In this document: positions 51,069 through 59,142 of the stretch, piece after piece
How positions within the stretch are numbered: the stretch's first letter is position 1
Layout of the letters: every line of letters starts with the position of its first letter
NCBI GenBank assembly: GCA_017307915.1
Contig: JAFKGG010000366.1
Location: 1-64,000 of the forward strand
Length of the DNA: 64,000 bases
Origin: Burkholderiales bacterium
GTDB lineage: Bacteria > Pseudomonadota > Gammaproteobacteria > Burkholderiales > Burkholderiaceae_E
Direction: 5' to 3'
Notes under the pieces: model-generated
What the model was told of the DNA's origin: nothing
Databases searched by the model: none
What the model saw: only the letters and a program-made list of their open reading frames with translations
Made by a program: the position numbers and the translations under genes

Positions 51069-51144
51069 TAATACTTTTCGTTATGGACCGGCTCGCCCTG
51101 GCAATTTCGGCCAAACCATAACCGTGCGACATGGCGCGATAACC
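51058..51144. promoter_or_regulatory. Nested dyads sharing one centre in the divergent control region
   Basis: The outer arms GGTTATCG (51058-51065) and CGATAACC (51137-51144), and inner arms GTTATGG (51080-51086) and CCATAAC (51116-51122), are all perfect. Both pairs have their midpoint at 51101. The shared word is GTTAT/ATAAC. The arrangement is what a regulator with paired sites, such as LysR, could use to serve both divergent genes. Confidence 0.62.
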
Positions 51145-51214
51145 AGACGTTCCTGTGCCAGTCCGGATGCTGGCTCTAAGCTCGCTGCGCTTCAAAATCT
51201 GCCCGGAGTCTGCA

Positions 51215-52666
51215 TTGACCCGTATCGCCCAGCACTACATCGACGGCGCGTGGATCGACTCGCTCACTGCGTCGGCATCGATCGGTGACGCCCTCGATCC
51301 GGCGACCTCCGAGGTCGCCGCCCACTACGCCGACGGCACGATCGCCGAAGCCGATGCGGCCATCGCCGCGGCCCAGCGCGCCTGCCGCCACACGACGTGG
51401 CCGCACTCACCGCGCCTGCGCGCCGACGTGCTGCTGCGCTTTGCCGATCGCCTGGAGGCCCGCAAGGAAGAGATCGCCGACTGGCTGGTGATCCTCAACG
51501 GCAAGCTGCGCCGGGAAGCACTCGGCGAGATCACGGCCGGCGTGTCGGAGCTTCGTTATTACGCCGGCCTGGCACGCAATCTGTTCGGCCGCATCCTGCA
51601 GGTCGAGCCCGGCTGCCACTCGTCATTGGAGCGTGAGCCGGCCGGCGTCGCTGCCATCATCCTGCCGTGGAATGCGCCGATCACCTTGCTGGTGCGATCA
51701 CTGGCACCCGCGCTGGCGGCCGGCTGCACGGTCGTCATCAAGCCGGCGCACCAGACCGCACTGCCGCACAACCTGGCGTTGCAGTGCCTGGTCGGCGACG
51801 AGCGCATTCCTGCCGGCGTGGTGAACTCGGTGATCGAATCGGGCTCGGCAGTTTCGGAGCGACTGACCACGTCACCCGACGTGGACATGCTCAGCTACAC
51901 CGGCTCCACCGCAGTGGGCAAGAAGATCGCCGCGGCAGCAGCCGGCACGCTCAAGCGCCTGTCACTCGAACTGGGTGGCAAGGCGCCGGCGCTGGTGTTC
52001 GCCGACGCAGATCTCGATCGCACCATCGCCGGCCTGGTCAGCGGCGGCCTGGTGATGGCAGGGCAGCAGTGCACCGCCATCGCGCGCGTGCTGGTCGAAG
52101 ACCGCGCCTATGCCACCGTCGTGCAACGCCTGGCCGACGCCTTGCGCGGCGTGCGCGTCGGCCAGGGTAGCGACCCGCAAAGCGAGATGGGCTGCCTGAT
52201 CAATATCGCGAGCCGCGATCGCATCGCGGCACTGGTCGACCAAGCCGGCAGCGCGGGCGACGTGCTGGTGCACGGCCACGTTCCCGGCGGCGCGCTGTCG
52301 AAGGGGGCGTTCATCACGCCCAGCCTGGTTGCCGTCGATGAGCTGTCGTCGCGTTACGTGCAAGAGGAGCTATTCGGCCCGCTGCTCGTCGTCGAGCGCT
52401 TTGCCGATGAAACCGAGGCCGTGCAGCGCGCCAACGCCACCCGCTACAGCCTGGCGTCCAGCGTCTGGACGCAGGATGCCAACCGCGCCCGCCGCGTCGC
52501 CGCCCGGCTTCGCTTCGGCACAGTGTGGTCGAATACGCACAACCGCCTATTCGCCGAGGCCGAGACCGGCGGTCACAGCGACAGCGGCTATGGACGGCTG
52601 CATGGCGTGGAAGGGCTGGACGATTTCCTGCGGACCAAACATTTCTATTTCGAAACGGGATCTTGA
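51215..52666 (+). CDS. NAD-dependent aldehyde dehydrogenase (3), aromatic-aldehyde type
   Basis: A 483-residue aldehyde dehydrogenase from TTG 51215, preceded by CGGAG at good spacing. The open frame upstream (to 51155) lacks homology. It resembles salicylaldehyde/benzaldehyde dehydrogenases: SSLEREPAGVAAIILPWNAP, then RLSLELGGKAPALVFADADL, and the catalytic Cys in GLVMAGQQCTAIARVLVEDR. In the naphthalene-type scheme it would oxidise the aldehyde released by the hydratase-aldolase. It is divergent from that cluster across the nested dyad. Confidence 0.92.
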   Translation: MTRIAQHYIDGAWIDSLTASASIGDALDPATSEVAAHYADGTIAEADAAIAAAQRACRHTTWPHSPRLRADVLLRFADRLEARKEEIADWLVILNGKLRREALGEITAGVSELRYYAGLARNLFGRILQVEPGCHSSLEREPAGVAAIILPWNAPITLLVRSLAPALAAGCTVVIKPAHQTALPHNLALQCLVGDERIPAGVVNSVIESGSAVSERLTTSPDVDMLSYTGSTAVGKKIAAAAAGTLKRLSLELGGKAPALVFADADLDRTIAGLVSGGLVMAGQQCTAIARVLVEDRAYATVVQRLADALRGVRVGQGSDPQSEMGCLINIASRDRIAALVDQAGSAGDVLVHGHVPGGALSKGAFITPSLVAVDELSSRYVQEELFGPLLVVERFADETEAVQRANATRYSLASSVWTQDANRARRVAARLRFGTVWSNTHNRLFAEAETGGHSDSGYGRLHGVEGLDDFLRTKHFYFETGS

Positions 52667-52678
52667 AGCGGCCACGCA

Positions 52679-53437
52679 TCACGGCCCGACGATCGTGATC
52701 CCCCCATCGATCTTCAAGGTCACGCCGCTGATGCTGGCCGCATCGTCCGACACCAGATAGGCCACCGCAGCGCCCACTTCGTCGACGCTGGCCAGGCGCT
52801 GCAGCGGCGTTCGTGCGCGCCGCGCCTGCCAACCTTGCGCATCGATGACGCTGCCCGCGCCGGGCGTCTCGACCGGCCCCGGTGCGATCGCGTTGACGCG
52901 GATCCCGTGCGCCGCCAGCTCGACCGCCTGCTGGCGCGTCAGCGCGTCGAGCGCGCCCTTGATCGAGGTGTAGACGGCCGCGTTCCTGATCGAGAACGAC
53001 ACCGCCACCGACGACAGGTTGATGATCGAACCGCCGCCCGCGGCGATCAGCGGCGGCGTGGCGGCCTGCGTCGACCACAGCGCGCCGAGCAGGCCGACGG
53101 CGATCATCTTCTGCACGATCGCCTCGGGCATGTCGACCAGCGGCGCGTAGTGGAAATAGGCCGCGTTGTTGACCAGCACGTCGAGCCGGCCGGTGTGCGA
53201 GACGAAGCGCTGCATCGCGTCGAATACGGCGCCGCGGTCGGCCACGTCGCAGGCGATCGGCAGGGCGCGGCCGGCGCCTGCGGCGTCGATCTCGGCCGCC
53301 GTTTGCCGGGCGCGCGTCTCGTCGACGTCGACGATTGCAACGCTGGCGCCTTCACGCGCCAGGGCCCGCGCGATGCCGCGGCCGATGCCGGCGCCGCTGC
53401 CGGTGATGAAAGCGCTCCTGCCTGCCAGGCGCTGCAT
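52679..53437 (-). CDS. SDR family dehydrogenase (2)
   Basis: A 252-residue classical SDR from ATG 53437, behind AGGAG. Motifs are SAFITGSGAGIGRGIARALA, LVNNAAYFHYAPLVDMPEAI, SIINLSSVAVSFSIRNAAVY with the catalytic Ser, and YTSIK with Tyr and Lys. The end is SISGVTLKIDGGITIVGP. It converges on the aldehyde dehydrogenase with a 12-bp gap and diverges from the MmgE/PrpD gene at 53620. A second dihydrodiol or alcohol dehydrogenase role is possible. Confidence 0.9.
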   Translation of the reverse strand: MQRLAGRSAFITGSGAGIGRGIARALAREGASVAIVDVDETRARQTAAEIDAAGAGRALPIACDVADRGAVFDAMQRFVSHTGRLDVLVNNAAYFHYAPLVDMPEAIVQKMIAVGLLGALWSTQAATPPLIAAGGGSIINLSSVAVSFSIRNAAVYTSIKGALDALTRQQAVELAAHGIRVNAIAPGPVETPGAGSVIDAQGWQARRARTPLQRLASVDEVGAAVAYLVSDDAASISGVTLKIDGGITIVGP

Positions 53438-53533
53438 GGCGTGTCTCCTTTCAACCCCGAGCGGCGGGGCCGCCGGGCATCCATCGGACACCTGCGGCAG
53501 ACCCCTCTTGTCGACCGAGCCCCGATAGGACTA

Positions 53534-53556
53534 TATTACTATCGTACGGTATTACT
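53534..53556. promoter_or_regulatory. Direct repeats around CGTACG upstream of 53620
   Basis: TATTACT occurs at 53534-53540 and 53550-53556 (16-bp period), flanking CGTACG (53543-53548). This is the only AT-rich patch in the 182-bp divergent gap, so it probably holds promoter or operator elements for one or both genes. Confidence 0.45.
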
Positions 53557-53619
53557 GAATAGAGCTGAATAGCGGGCCATCAGCCCAGCTTCGCGTGCCC
53601 TGCCACCCCAGGTGTCCCC

Positions 53620-55035
53620 ATGCGCGACGTCGCCCCAGACCCCGCCCCGGTTCCCTATTCCGATCTGTCGGCGCGGCTGGCCGAGTTCGTCGCCGCCACG
53701 CGCTGGGCAGACCTGCCGGCCGAGGTGCGTCATGAAGCTCGCCGCGCCTTGCTGAATTTCTTTGCGGCAGCGCTCGGCGGCTGCCGCGACGCGGCGATCG
53801 ATCACGCGCTGGCGCTGTTCGGCAACGATGCCGCCGTACGTGGCGCAGCAGTCATCGGCCGGCCTGAACGCTGCGATTGGCTCGATGCGGCGCTGATCAA
53901 TGCGATGAGCGCGAACGTGTTCGATTTCGACGATACGCACCTGCCGTCGATCGTCCATCCCACGGCGCCGGTGGCGCCGCCCTTGCTGGCGCTGGCCGAA
54001 CGCCATCGGTGCCGCGGCGACGAGTTCCTGCTCGCGCTGGTGCTGGGCATGGAGATCGAATGCAGGCTCGGCGCCGCCGTGTCGCCGAGCCACTATCGGC
54101 ACGGCTGGCACATCACGTCGACCTGCGGCGTGTTCGGCGCCGCCGCGGCCAGCGCAAAGCTGCTGCGGCTCGACGCCGGCCGAACCTTGTGGGCGCTGGG
54201 CAACGCATCGGCGCAATCGTCGGGCTTGATGGAAACGTTGAGCAGCATGTCGAAGAGCCTGGGCGTGGGGCAGTCCGCCCGCAACGGGCTGTTGTCGGCC
54301 CTGCTGGCCGAGCGCGGCTTCTGGGGGCCGGCGCGGCCGCTGGAGGGCGACTACGGCTTCCTGCGCGTGACCTGTGAAGCGCCCGACCTGGCCGGCTTGA
54401 TCGAGGGTCTGGGCCGGCGCTGGGAGATGCTGTCCAATACCTACAAGCCCTATCCCTGCGGCGTGGTGCTGAACCCGGTGATCGAAGCCTGTCTGCAACT
54501 GGCGGCCGACCCGGCGTTCGCGATCGCCGACATCGAGCGCATCGAGCTCACCGGCCAGCCGCTGCTGCGCATTCGCACCGACCGGCCCAATGCCGCCAGC
54601 GGCCGCGAAGCGCAGGTCAGCGCGCAGCACGCCGTGGCGGTGGCGCTGGTGCACCGCAAAGCGGGAATCGCCGAGTTCAGCGACGCACAGCTTGGCGATC
54701 CGGCCTTGCGCGCACTCGGCGCCAGGCTGCGTTTCATCGACGATGTGTCGTTCGGCGTCGAAGCAGCGCGCGTCACCCTGCACATGCGCGATGGCCGCCG
54801 GCTGTCGCGCCAGATCGATGCCGCCCTGGGCGGCCGCTCACGACCCCTGTCGGATGGCGATCTGGCAACCAAGCTCAGGCAGCTCGCCGCCTACAGCGGG
54901 GCGAGCTGCGACGCCGAACGGCTCATCGCGGCGATCTGGTCGCTGGACGATGCGGACGATGCCGCGGCGCTGATGCGGCTGGCTGCTGGGTCGGGCGCGG
55001 CGCACGGCACGCAGCACGCGAAAGCAGCGCAATGA
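53620..55035 (+). CDS. MmgE/PrpD family protein (paralog 4)
   Basis: A 471-residue full-length MmgE/PrpD protein. It shows the family ARRALLNFFAAALGGCRDAA helix, NAMSANVFDFDDTHLPSIVH with the Asp-rich loop, HYRHGWHITSTCGVFGAAAA, MSKSLGVGQSARNGLLSALL, and NTYKPYPCGVVLNPVIEACL. It is the first gene of a three-gene plus operon and overlaps the next SDR gene by 4 bp (ATGA). The closest visible relative in the window by motif pattern is the paralog at 60086. Likely a lyase or isomerase acting on a polycarboxylate from ring breakdown. Confidence 0.9.
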   Translation: MRDVAPDPAPVPYSDLSARLAEFVAATRWADLPAEVRHEARRALLNFFAAALGGCRDAAIDHALALFGNDAAVRGAAVIGRPERCDWLDAALINAMSANVFDFDDTHLPSIVHPTAPVAPPLLALAERHRCRGDEFLLALVLGMEIECRLGAAVSPSHYRHGWHITSTCGVFGAAAASAKLLRLDAGRTLWALGNASAQSSGLMETLSSMSKSLGVGQSARNGLLSALLAERGFWGPARPLEGDYGFLRVTCEAPDLAGLIEGLGRRWEMLSNTYKPYPCGVVLNPVIEACLQLAADPAFAIADIERIELTGQPLLRIRTDRPNAASGREAQVSAQHAVAVALVHRKAGIAEFSDAQLGDPALRALGARLRFIDDVSFGVEAARVTLHMRDGRRLSRQIDAALGGRSRPLSDGDLATKLRQLAAYSGASCDAERLIAAIWSLDDADDAAALMRLAAGSGAAHGTQHAKAAQ

Positions 55036-55853
55036 CGCTTGGCAACGAAGCAAACGACGCGACCGCGCGACCGCTCAGCGGCCGATGCGCGCTCATCACC
55101 GGTGCCACCGGCGGCCTGGGCCAGTCGATCGCGCTCGGCCTGGCACGCGCCGGCTGCAGCCTGGTGCTGCACGGCCTGGAAACCGAGGCGGCGATGGCCG
55201 GCACGATCGAGCAATGGCGGCGCGAACACCAGGTCGAGATCTGCTATCTGCGCACCGATCTGGCCAGCGCCGCCGGCGCGCAGGCACTGGCCGATGCCGC
55301 CCAGGCGTCGAGCCCTGGCATCGACATCCTGATCAACAATGCGGTGGTGCGCCACTTCGCGCCGATCGACGCGTTTCCGGTCGATGCCTGGGAGCGCGCG
55401 CTGGCGGTCAACGTTTCGGCCGCGTTCCATCTGGTGCGCCTGCTGCTGCCGCGGATGCGCGAGCGCGGCTGGGGTCGCATCCTCAACATGGCGTCGGTCT
55501 ATGGCCTGCGCGGCGTGGCCGACCGGATCGACTACGTCACGACCAAATCGGCGCTGCTCGGCTTCACGCGTGCCGTGGCGATCGAGACGATCGGCCAGGG
55601 CATCACCTGCAATGCGCTGTGCCCGGGCTCGGTGCTGACGCCGGCGATCGATGCGCGCGTCAAGCAACTGATGGCACAAACCGGCATCGACCGCGCCACC
55701 GCGCAACGGCGCTTCCTGGCCGGCAAGCAGCCCAGCGGCCAGTTCGTCGACGCCGGCGACGTCGCCGAACTGGCCGTGTTTCTATGCGGCCCCGCGGCGC
55801 GCGACATCAGCGGGACAATGCTGCCGATCGATGGCGGCTGGCTGGCCGGCTGA
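55032..55853 (+). CDS. SDR family dehydrogenase (3), 3-hydroxybutyrate dehydrogenase-like
   Basis: A 273-residue SDR whose start overlaps the MmgE stop. Motifs: ALITGATGGLGQSIALGLAR, DILINNAVVRHFAPIDAFPV, RILNMASVYGLRGVADRIDY with the catalytic Ser, YVTTK with Tyr and Lys, and the long loop RVKQLMAQTGIDRATAQRRF seen in 3-hydroxybutyrate dehydrogenases. It ends GTMLPIDGGWLAG. It likely oxidises or reduces a hydroxy-acid intermediate. The MBL-fold gene follows after 41 bp. Confidence 0.9.
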   Translation: MTLGNEANDATARPLSGRCALITGATGGLGQSIALGLARAGCSLVLHGLETEAAMAGTIEQWRREHQVEICYLRTDLASAAGAQALADAAQASSPGIDILINNAVVRHFAPIDAFPVDAWERALAVNVSAAFHLVRLLLPRMRERGWGRILNMASVYGLRGVADRIDYVTTKSALLGFTRAVAIETIGQGITCNALCPGSVLTPAIDARVKQLMAQTGIDRATAQRRFLAGKQPSGQFVDAGDVAELAVFLCGPAARDISGTMLPIDGGWLAG

Positions 55854-55894
55854 GGCAGGCCGGGCGACGACACGACGCACGAGGAGACCAACGG

Positions 55895-56704
55895 ATGACA
55901 GCGATCACGTTGCCGAAGTACGAAGTTTTCGCACTGCGCTACGGCACCATGCAGCAGCGCACCGGACGCGACAATTTTCTCGTCACCGCCGATGCGCACG
56001 ACGGCCCGATGCCGATGGACTATTTCGTCTGGTTGATCCGCGGCAACGGACGCCAGTACCTGGTCGACACCGGCTTCAACGCACAGGCGGCACTCGCGCG
56101 CAAGCGCACCTTCCTACGCTGCCCGATCGAGGCCTTGCAGGCGCTGGGCGTCAAGCGCGATCACGTGACCGACGTGATCGTCACGCACATGCACTACGAT
56201 CATGCCGGCAACATCGAGCTGCTGCCCCGCACACGCCTGCACCTGCAGGAATCGGAAATGCATTACTCGGTGGGCCGGCACATGAACTTCACGCCCTTGC
56301 GGCATGCCTACGCAGTGGAAGACGTGACGCAGGTGGTGCGGCGGCTCTACCAGGATGAAGTCGTGTTCCATCAAGGCGACGAGCGGCTCGCCCCCGGCAT
56401 CGAACTGCTGCATGTCGGTGGCCATACGATGGGCTTGCAGGCGGTGCGCGTGCATACGGCGCGCGGCTGGGTCGTGCTGGCCTCGGATGCGACCCACTAC
56501 TACGCCAACATCGACAACGAGTCGCCGTTTCCGGTGGTGCACGACGTCGGCGCGATGCTGGCGGGCTACCGCAAGCTGCTGGCGCATGCAGAAAGCCCGC
56601 ATCATCTGGTGCCGGGGCACGATCCGCTGGTGCGTGCCCGCTATCCGCACTGGGGTGATTCGAACGGCGAGATCGTGGCCCTGCATCTGGAGCCCTCGCA
56701 GTGA
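55895..56704 (+). CDS. MBL-fold metallo-hydrolase, AHL-lactonase-like
   Basis: A 269-residue metallo-beta-lactamase-fold protein from ATG 55895, behind GAGGAG. The two-metal signature is VIVTHMHYDHAGNIELLPRT, with the HxHxDH triad. A later metal Asp is in WVVLASDATHYYANIDNESP and a His in LLHVGGHTMGLQAV. The wording resembles N-acyl homoserine lactonases, but many relatives are lactone or ester hydrolases in catabolic operons. Here, after an MmgE/PrpD and an SDR, lactone hydrolysis within a pathway is more likely than quorum quenching. Confidence 0.9.
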   Translation: MTAITLPKYEVFALRYGTMQQRTGRDNFLVTADAHDGPMPMDYFVWLIRGNGRQYLVDTGFNAQAALARKRTFLRCPIEALQALGVKRDHVTDVIVTHMHYDHAGNIELLPRTRLHLQESEMHYSVGRHMNFTPLRHAYAVEDVTQVVRRLYQDEVVFHQGDERLAPGIELLHVGGHTMGLQAVRVHTARGWVVLASDATHYYANIDNESPFPVVHDVGAMLAGYRKLLAHAESPHHLVPGHDPLVRARYPHWGDSNGEIVALHLEPSQ

Positions 56705-56774
56705 GGGCCGGCCCCACTTCATGAGGGCCGGCCTGCCGGCGCGCGAACGCGGCCGGCAGACCGCAATGAGCTCA

Positions 56775-57170
56775 TCAACCCGCTTCGGCCTTGCCCCCCG
56801 CCATCTCGGCGAACACTTTCCTGCCAATGCGAAAGCAGTTGGCGCCCGCCGGAATGCCGCAATAGACCGCGATCTGCATGATGATCGCGCGCAACTCGTC
56901 TTCGGTGATCCCGTTGCGAATGGCGCCGCGGCAATGCAGCTCGAACTCCTCCATCCGGTTCAGCGCCGCGATCATGCCCAGGTTCAGGATGCTGCGCTCG
57001 CGCCGGCTCAAGGTCGGATCGCTCCAGCACAAACCCCAGCAGTATTCGCTGGTCAGTGCCTGAAATGCCTTGCTGAAACCATCGGTGTTCTGCGCGCCAC
57101 GGTCGACGTATTCCGCACCGAGCACTTCGCGGCGCACCGCGACGCCGGCTTCCATCAATGCCTTGTCCAA
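56775..57170 (-). CDS. Carboxymuconolactone decarboxylase (CMD) family protein
   Basis: A 131-residue CMD-family protein starting at TTG 57170, with GAGGAG six bases upstream. ATG 57155 is a less supported alternative. PcaC-like features are GFSKAFQALTSEYCWGLCWS, LSRRERSILNLGMIAALNRM, and the active-site HCRGAIRNGITEDELRAIIM followed by QIAVYCGIPAGANCF. Four cysteines include two near the pocket. PcaC decarboxylates 4-carboxymuconolactone in the protocatechuate branch, but no other ortho-pathway genes are present, so the substrate may differ. Confidence 0.9.
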   Translation of the reverse strand: MDKALMEAGVAVRREVLGAEYVDRGAQNTDGFSKAFQALTSEYCWGLCWSDPTLSRRERSILNLGMIAALNRMEEFELHCRGAIRNGITEDELRAIIMQIAVYCGIPAGANCFRIGRKVFAEMAGGKAEAG

Positions 57171-57242
57171 GGGAGACTCCTCACATAAAAAACGGATTGC
57201 ATGCGAGTTGCCGCTACGTGCGACGCAAGCTTGCCGCATCCC

Positions 57243-58208
57243 TCATCGGGCAGTCGCTGCAGCGGCCGCCGCGTCGGCTGCCATGGCGCTTGCCACGGCA
57301 GGTTCCAGCACTTCGCGCGGCACCTTGGTGTCGACCCCGGCACGCTCGACCTGCAGCATCATCGGAATTCGTGAATCGAGCGCCCCCCAGCCACGGTTCA
57401 GCGCTTCGGTCAGATCGGCGTGCGCCAGGCCAGCCAGGCGCATCGGTACGTCGAGCTCGCGCGCCAGCTCGGTGGCCAGCGTCACGTCCTTGTGGGCGAG
57501 CCTGAGCGTGAACGACGGCGGATCGAAGTATTGCGGCAGAAACTGCTCGGGCAGGCGATCGAACACGCGCTGCCGCCCGAACGCGCCCTGGCGCACTGCC
57601 AGCCACAGCGACAGGGGATCGACGCCCGCCTTCACGCCGAGCGTGAACACTTCGGCCAGCACGGTCTGGATCGTATAGCCGGCGCAGTTGTGCACCAGCT
57701 TGGCGACCGAACCGGCGCCGATCGCGCCGATGTGGAACACCTGGTCGCCGATCGCATCGAGCACCGGCTTGTAGCGATCGAACAGCGCCTTGTCGCCGCC
57801 CACCCACAAAGCCAGCTTGCCGCTCTTGGCGCCCAGGGGCCCGCCGCTGACCGGCGCGTCGAACACCGAGATACCCTTGGGCGCGAACGCCGCATGCAGC
57901 CGCCGCGCCAGCGTCGGCGACCCGGTGGAAAGATCGAACCAAGCCGTGCCGGCGCGCATGCTGGCGAGCAGGCCCTTGTCACCCAGCGCGATCGCTTCGA
58001 CTTCCTTCGGACCGGGCAGCGACGTGAACACGAGGTCACAGCCGCGAGCCAGTTGCTCGATCGAATCGCTCCAGTCGCATCCGGCCTGCAGGTGCGGCGC
58101 CGCCGCCTCGCGCCTCAGGTCGTGAACGACGACGTCAAAACCGCGGGCACGAATGTTGAGCGCCATGCTCGCCCCCATCGTGCCCAAGCCGATAAAACCG
58201 ATCCGCAT
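57243..58208 (-). CDS. 3-hydroxyisobutyrate dehydrogenase (HIBADH)-family oxidoreductase
   Basis: A 321-residue NAD(P)-dependent beta-hydroxyacid dehydrogenase. The N-terminal cofactor motif is RIGFIGLGTMGASMALNIRA. The substrate loop is VFDAPVSGGPLGAKSGKLAL and the catalytic Lys is in GSVAKLVHNCAGYTIQTVLA. The C-terminus is alanine-rich. It lies between a CMD-family gene (72 bp) and a GntR gene (100 bp). It would oxidise a 2-alkyl-3-hydroxy acid or reduce a tartronate-type semialdehyde. The region before its start holds an imperfect GTGAT/ATCAC dyad (58281-58301). Confidence 0.92.
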   Translation of the reverse strand: MRIGFIGLGTMGASMALNIRARGFDVVVHDLRREAAAPHLQAGCDWSDSIEQLARGCDLVFTSLPGPKEVEAIALGDKGLLASMRAGTAWFDLSTGSPTLARRLHAAFAPKGISVFDAPVSGGPLGAKSGKLALWVGGDKALFDRYKPVLDAIGDQVFHIGAIGAGSVAKLVHNCAGYTIQTVLAEVFTLGVKAGVDPLSLWLAVRQGAFGRQRVFDRLPEQFLPQYFDPPSFTLRLAHKDVTLATELARELDVPMRLAGLAHADLTEALNRGWGALDSRIPMMLQVERAGVDTKVPREVLEPAVASAMAADAAAAAATAR

Positions 58209-58308
58209 GCCAACCCCCGAGTGTATGAACCGGGGCGATCCGACCGAGTCCCTTACTCAATCGAATGGCGCCCCCGACCAGTGATCAAATCGATCCATCA
58301 CCATTTCC

Positions 58309-59007
58309 TCAATCGGCCGCCGACTTGCGCAGCACTTCGGCAGCCGTCTTGGCCGCGTTCTCGACGTGCCGCACCATCGCGGCCCGCGCCGTCGATGCGT
58401 CACGCACGAGCAGCGCGTCGACCACCTCGCGCAGCTCGGCAAGGCTCTGGCGCGCGCGACCGTTGTGCTGCAGCGAGGTGGCGCGCAACACGGTGATGCG
58501 CGTATTCAACAGACCCAGCATCTGGCCCAGCGTCGCGTTGCCGCTGCCGCGCAACAGGCAGTCGTAGAACTCGTTCTTCAGCGCCAGCCACTGGCGCGCA
58601 TCGTGGGAATCGATCGCGGTGGCCAGCTTGTCGACGAGCTGGTCGATCTCCTGCTGCTCGGCAGCCGATGCGTGGCGCGCGAACAGCTCGGAAGCCAGCC
58701 CTTCCAGCTCGCGGCGCAATTGATAGATCTCCTGCGCCTGCTCGACCGTCACCTGCGCCACGACCGGGCCGCGGTTCGGCACCACGTGCACCAATCCTTC
58801 GGATTCGAGCTGGCGCAGCGCCTCGCGCACCAATGTGCGGCTGACGCCGGTCATGTCACATAGTTCACGCTCGATCAGCCGTTCGCCCGAGCTGAAATGG
58901 CCACTGGCGATCGAATTCCTGATGCTCTCGACGACGCTTTGCCGCAGCGGCGCTGCGACGCGGGGAACCCGGTAGATCCCGTCCAGGGTGGATGTCTTCT
59001 CGTTCAC
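58309..59007 (-). CDS. GntR-family transcriptional regulator, FCD type (2)
   Basis: A regulator of about 232 residues taking GTG 59007 as start. The frame runs open to 59085, but the extra residues look unlike the family. The winged helix is VVESIRNSIASGHFSSGERL, then ELCDMTGVSRTLVREALRQL. The FCD domain includes YQLRRELEGLASELFARHAS and NEFYDCLLRGSGNATLGQML. It lies within a run of minus-strand catabolic genes (amidohydrolase upstream, HIBADH downstream) and may regulate one or both. Confidence 0.9.
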   Translation of the reverse strand: MNEKTSTLDGIYRVPRVAAPLRQSVVESIRNSIASGHFSSGERLIERELCDMTGVSRTLVREALRQLESEGLVHVVPNRGPVVAQVTVEQAQEIYQLRRELEGLASELFARHASAAEQQEIDQLVDKLATAIDSHDARQWLALKNEFYDCLLRGSGNATLGQMLGLLNTRITVLRATSLQHNGRARQSLAELREVVDALLVRDASTARAAMVRHVENAAKTAAEVLRKSAAD

Positions 59008-59142
59008 TGCGGTGTCAGCCCAAATTGAATAGCCGTAGCCTCGATCGCTTTTCCGCGCCGCTTTCCAGCCCGGAAAAACAAGCACCTTGTCGACGTTGCG
59101 CTTGGCCGTTATCCGACATGGCTGGCATCGACGGCAGCTATT

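Noticed and set aside
55085..55894. N-terminal extension of the MBL-fold protein
   Set aside because: It overlaps the SDR gene in another frame. ATG 55895 has an ideal ribosome site.
58281..58301. GTGAT/ATCAC dyad upstream of the HIBADH gene
   Set aside because: Only the outer five bases pair and the centre is not symmetric, so it was not listed as an operator.
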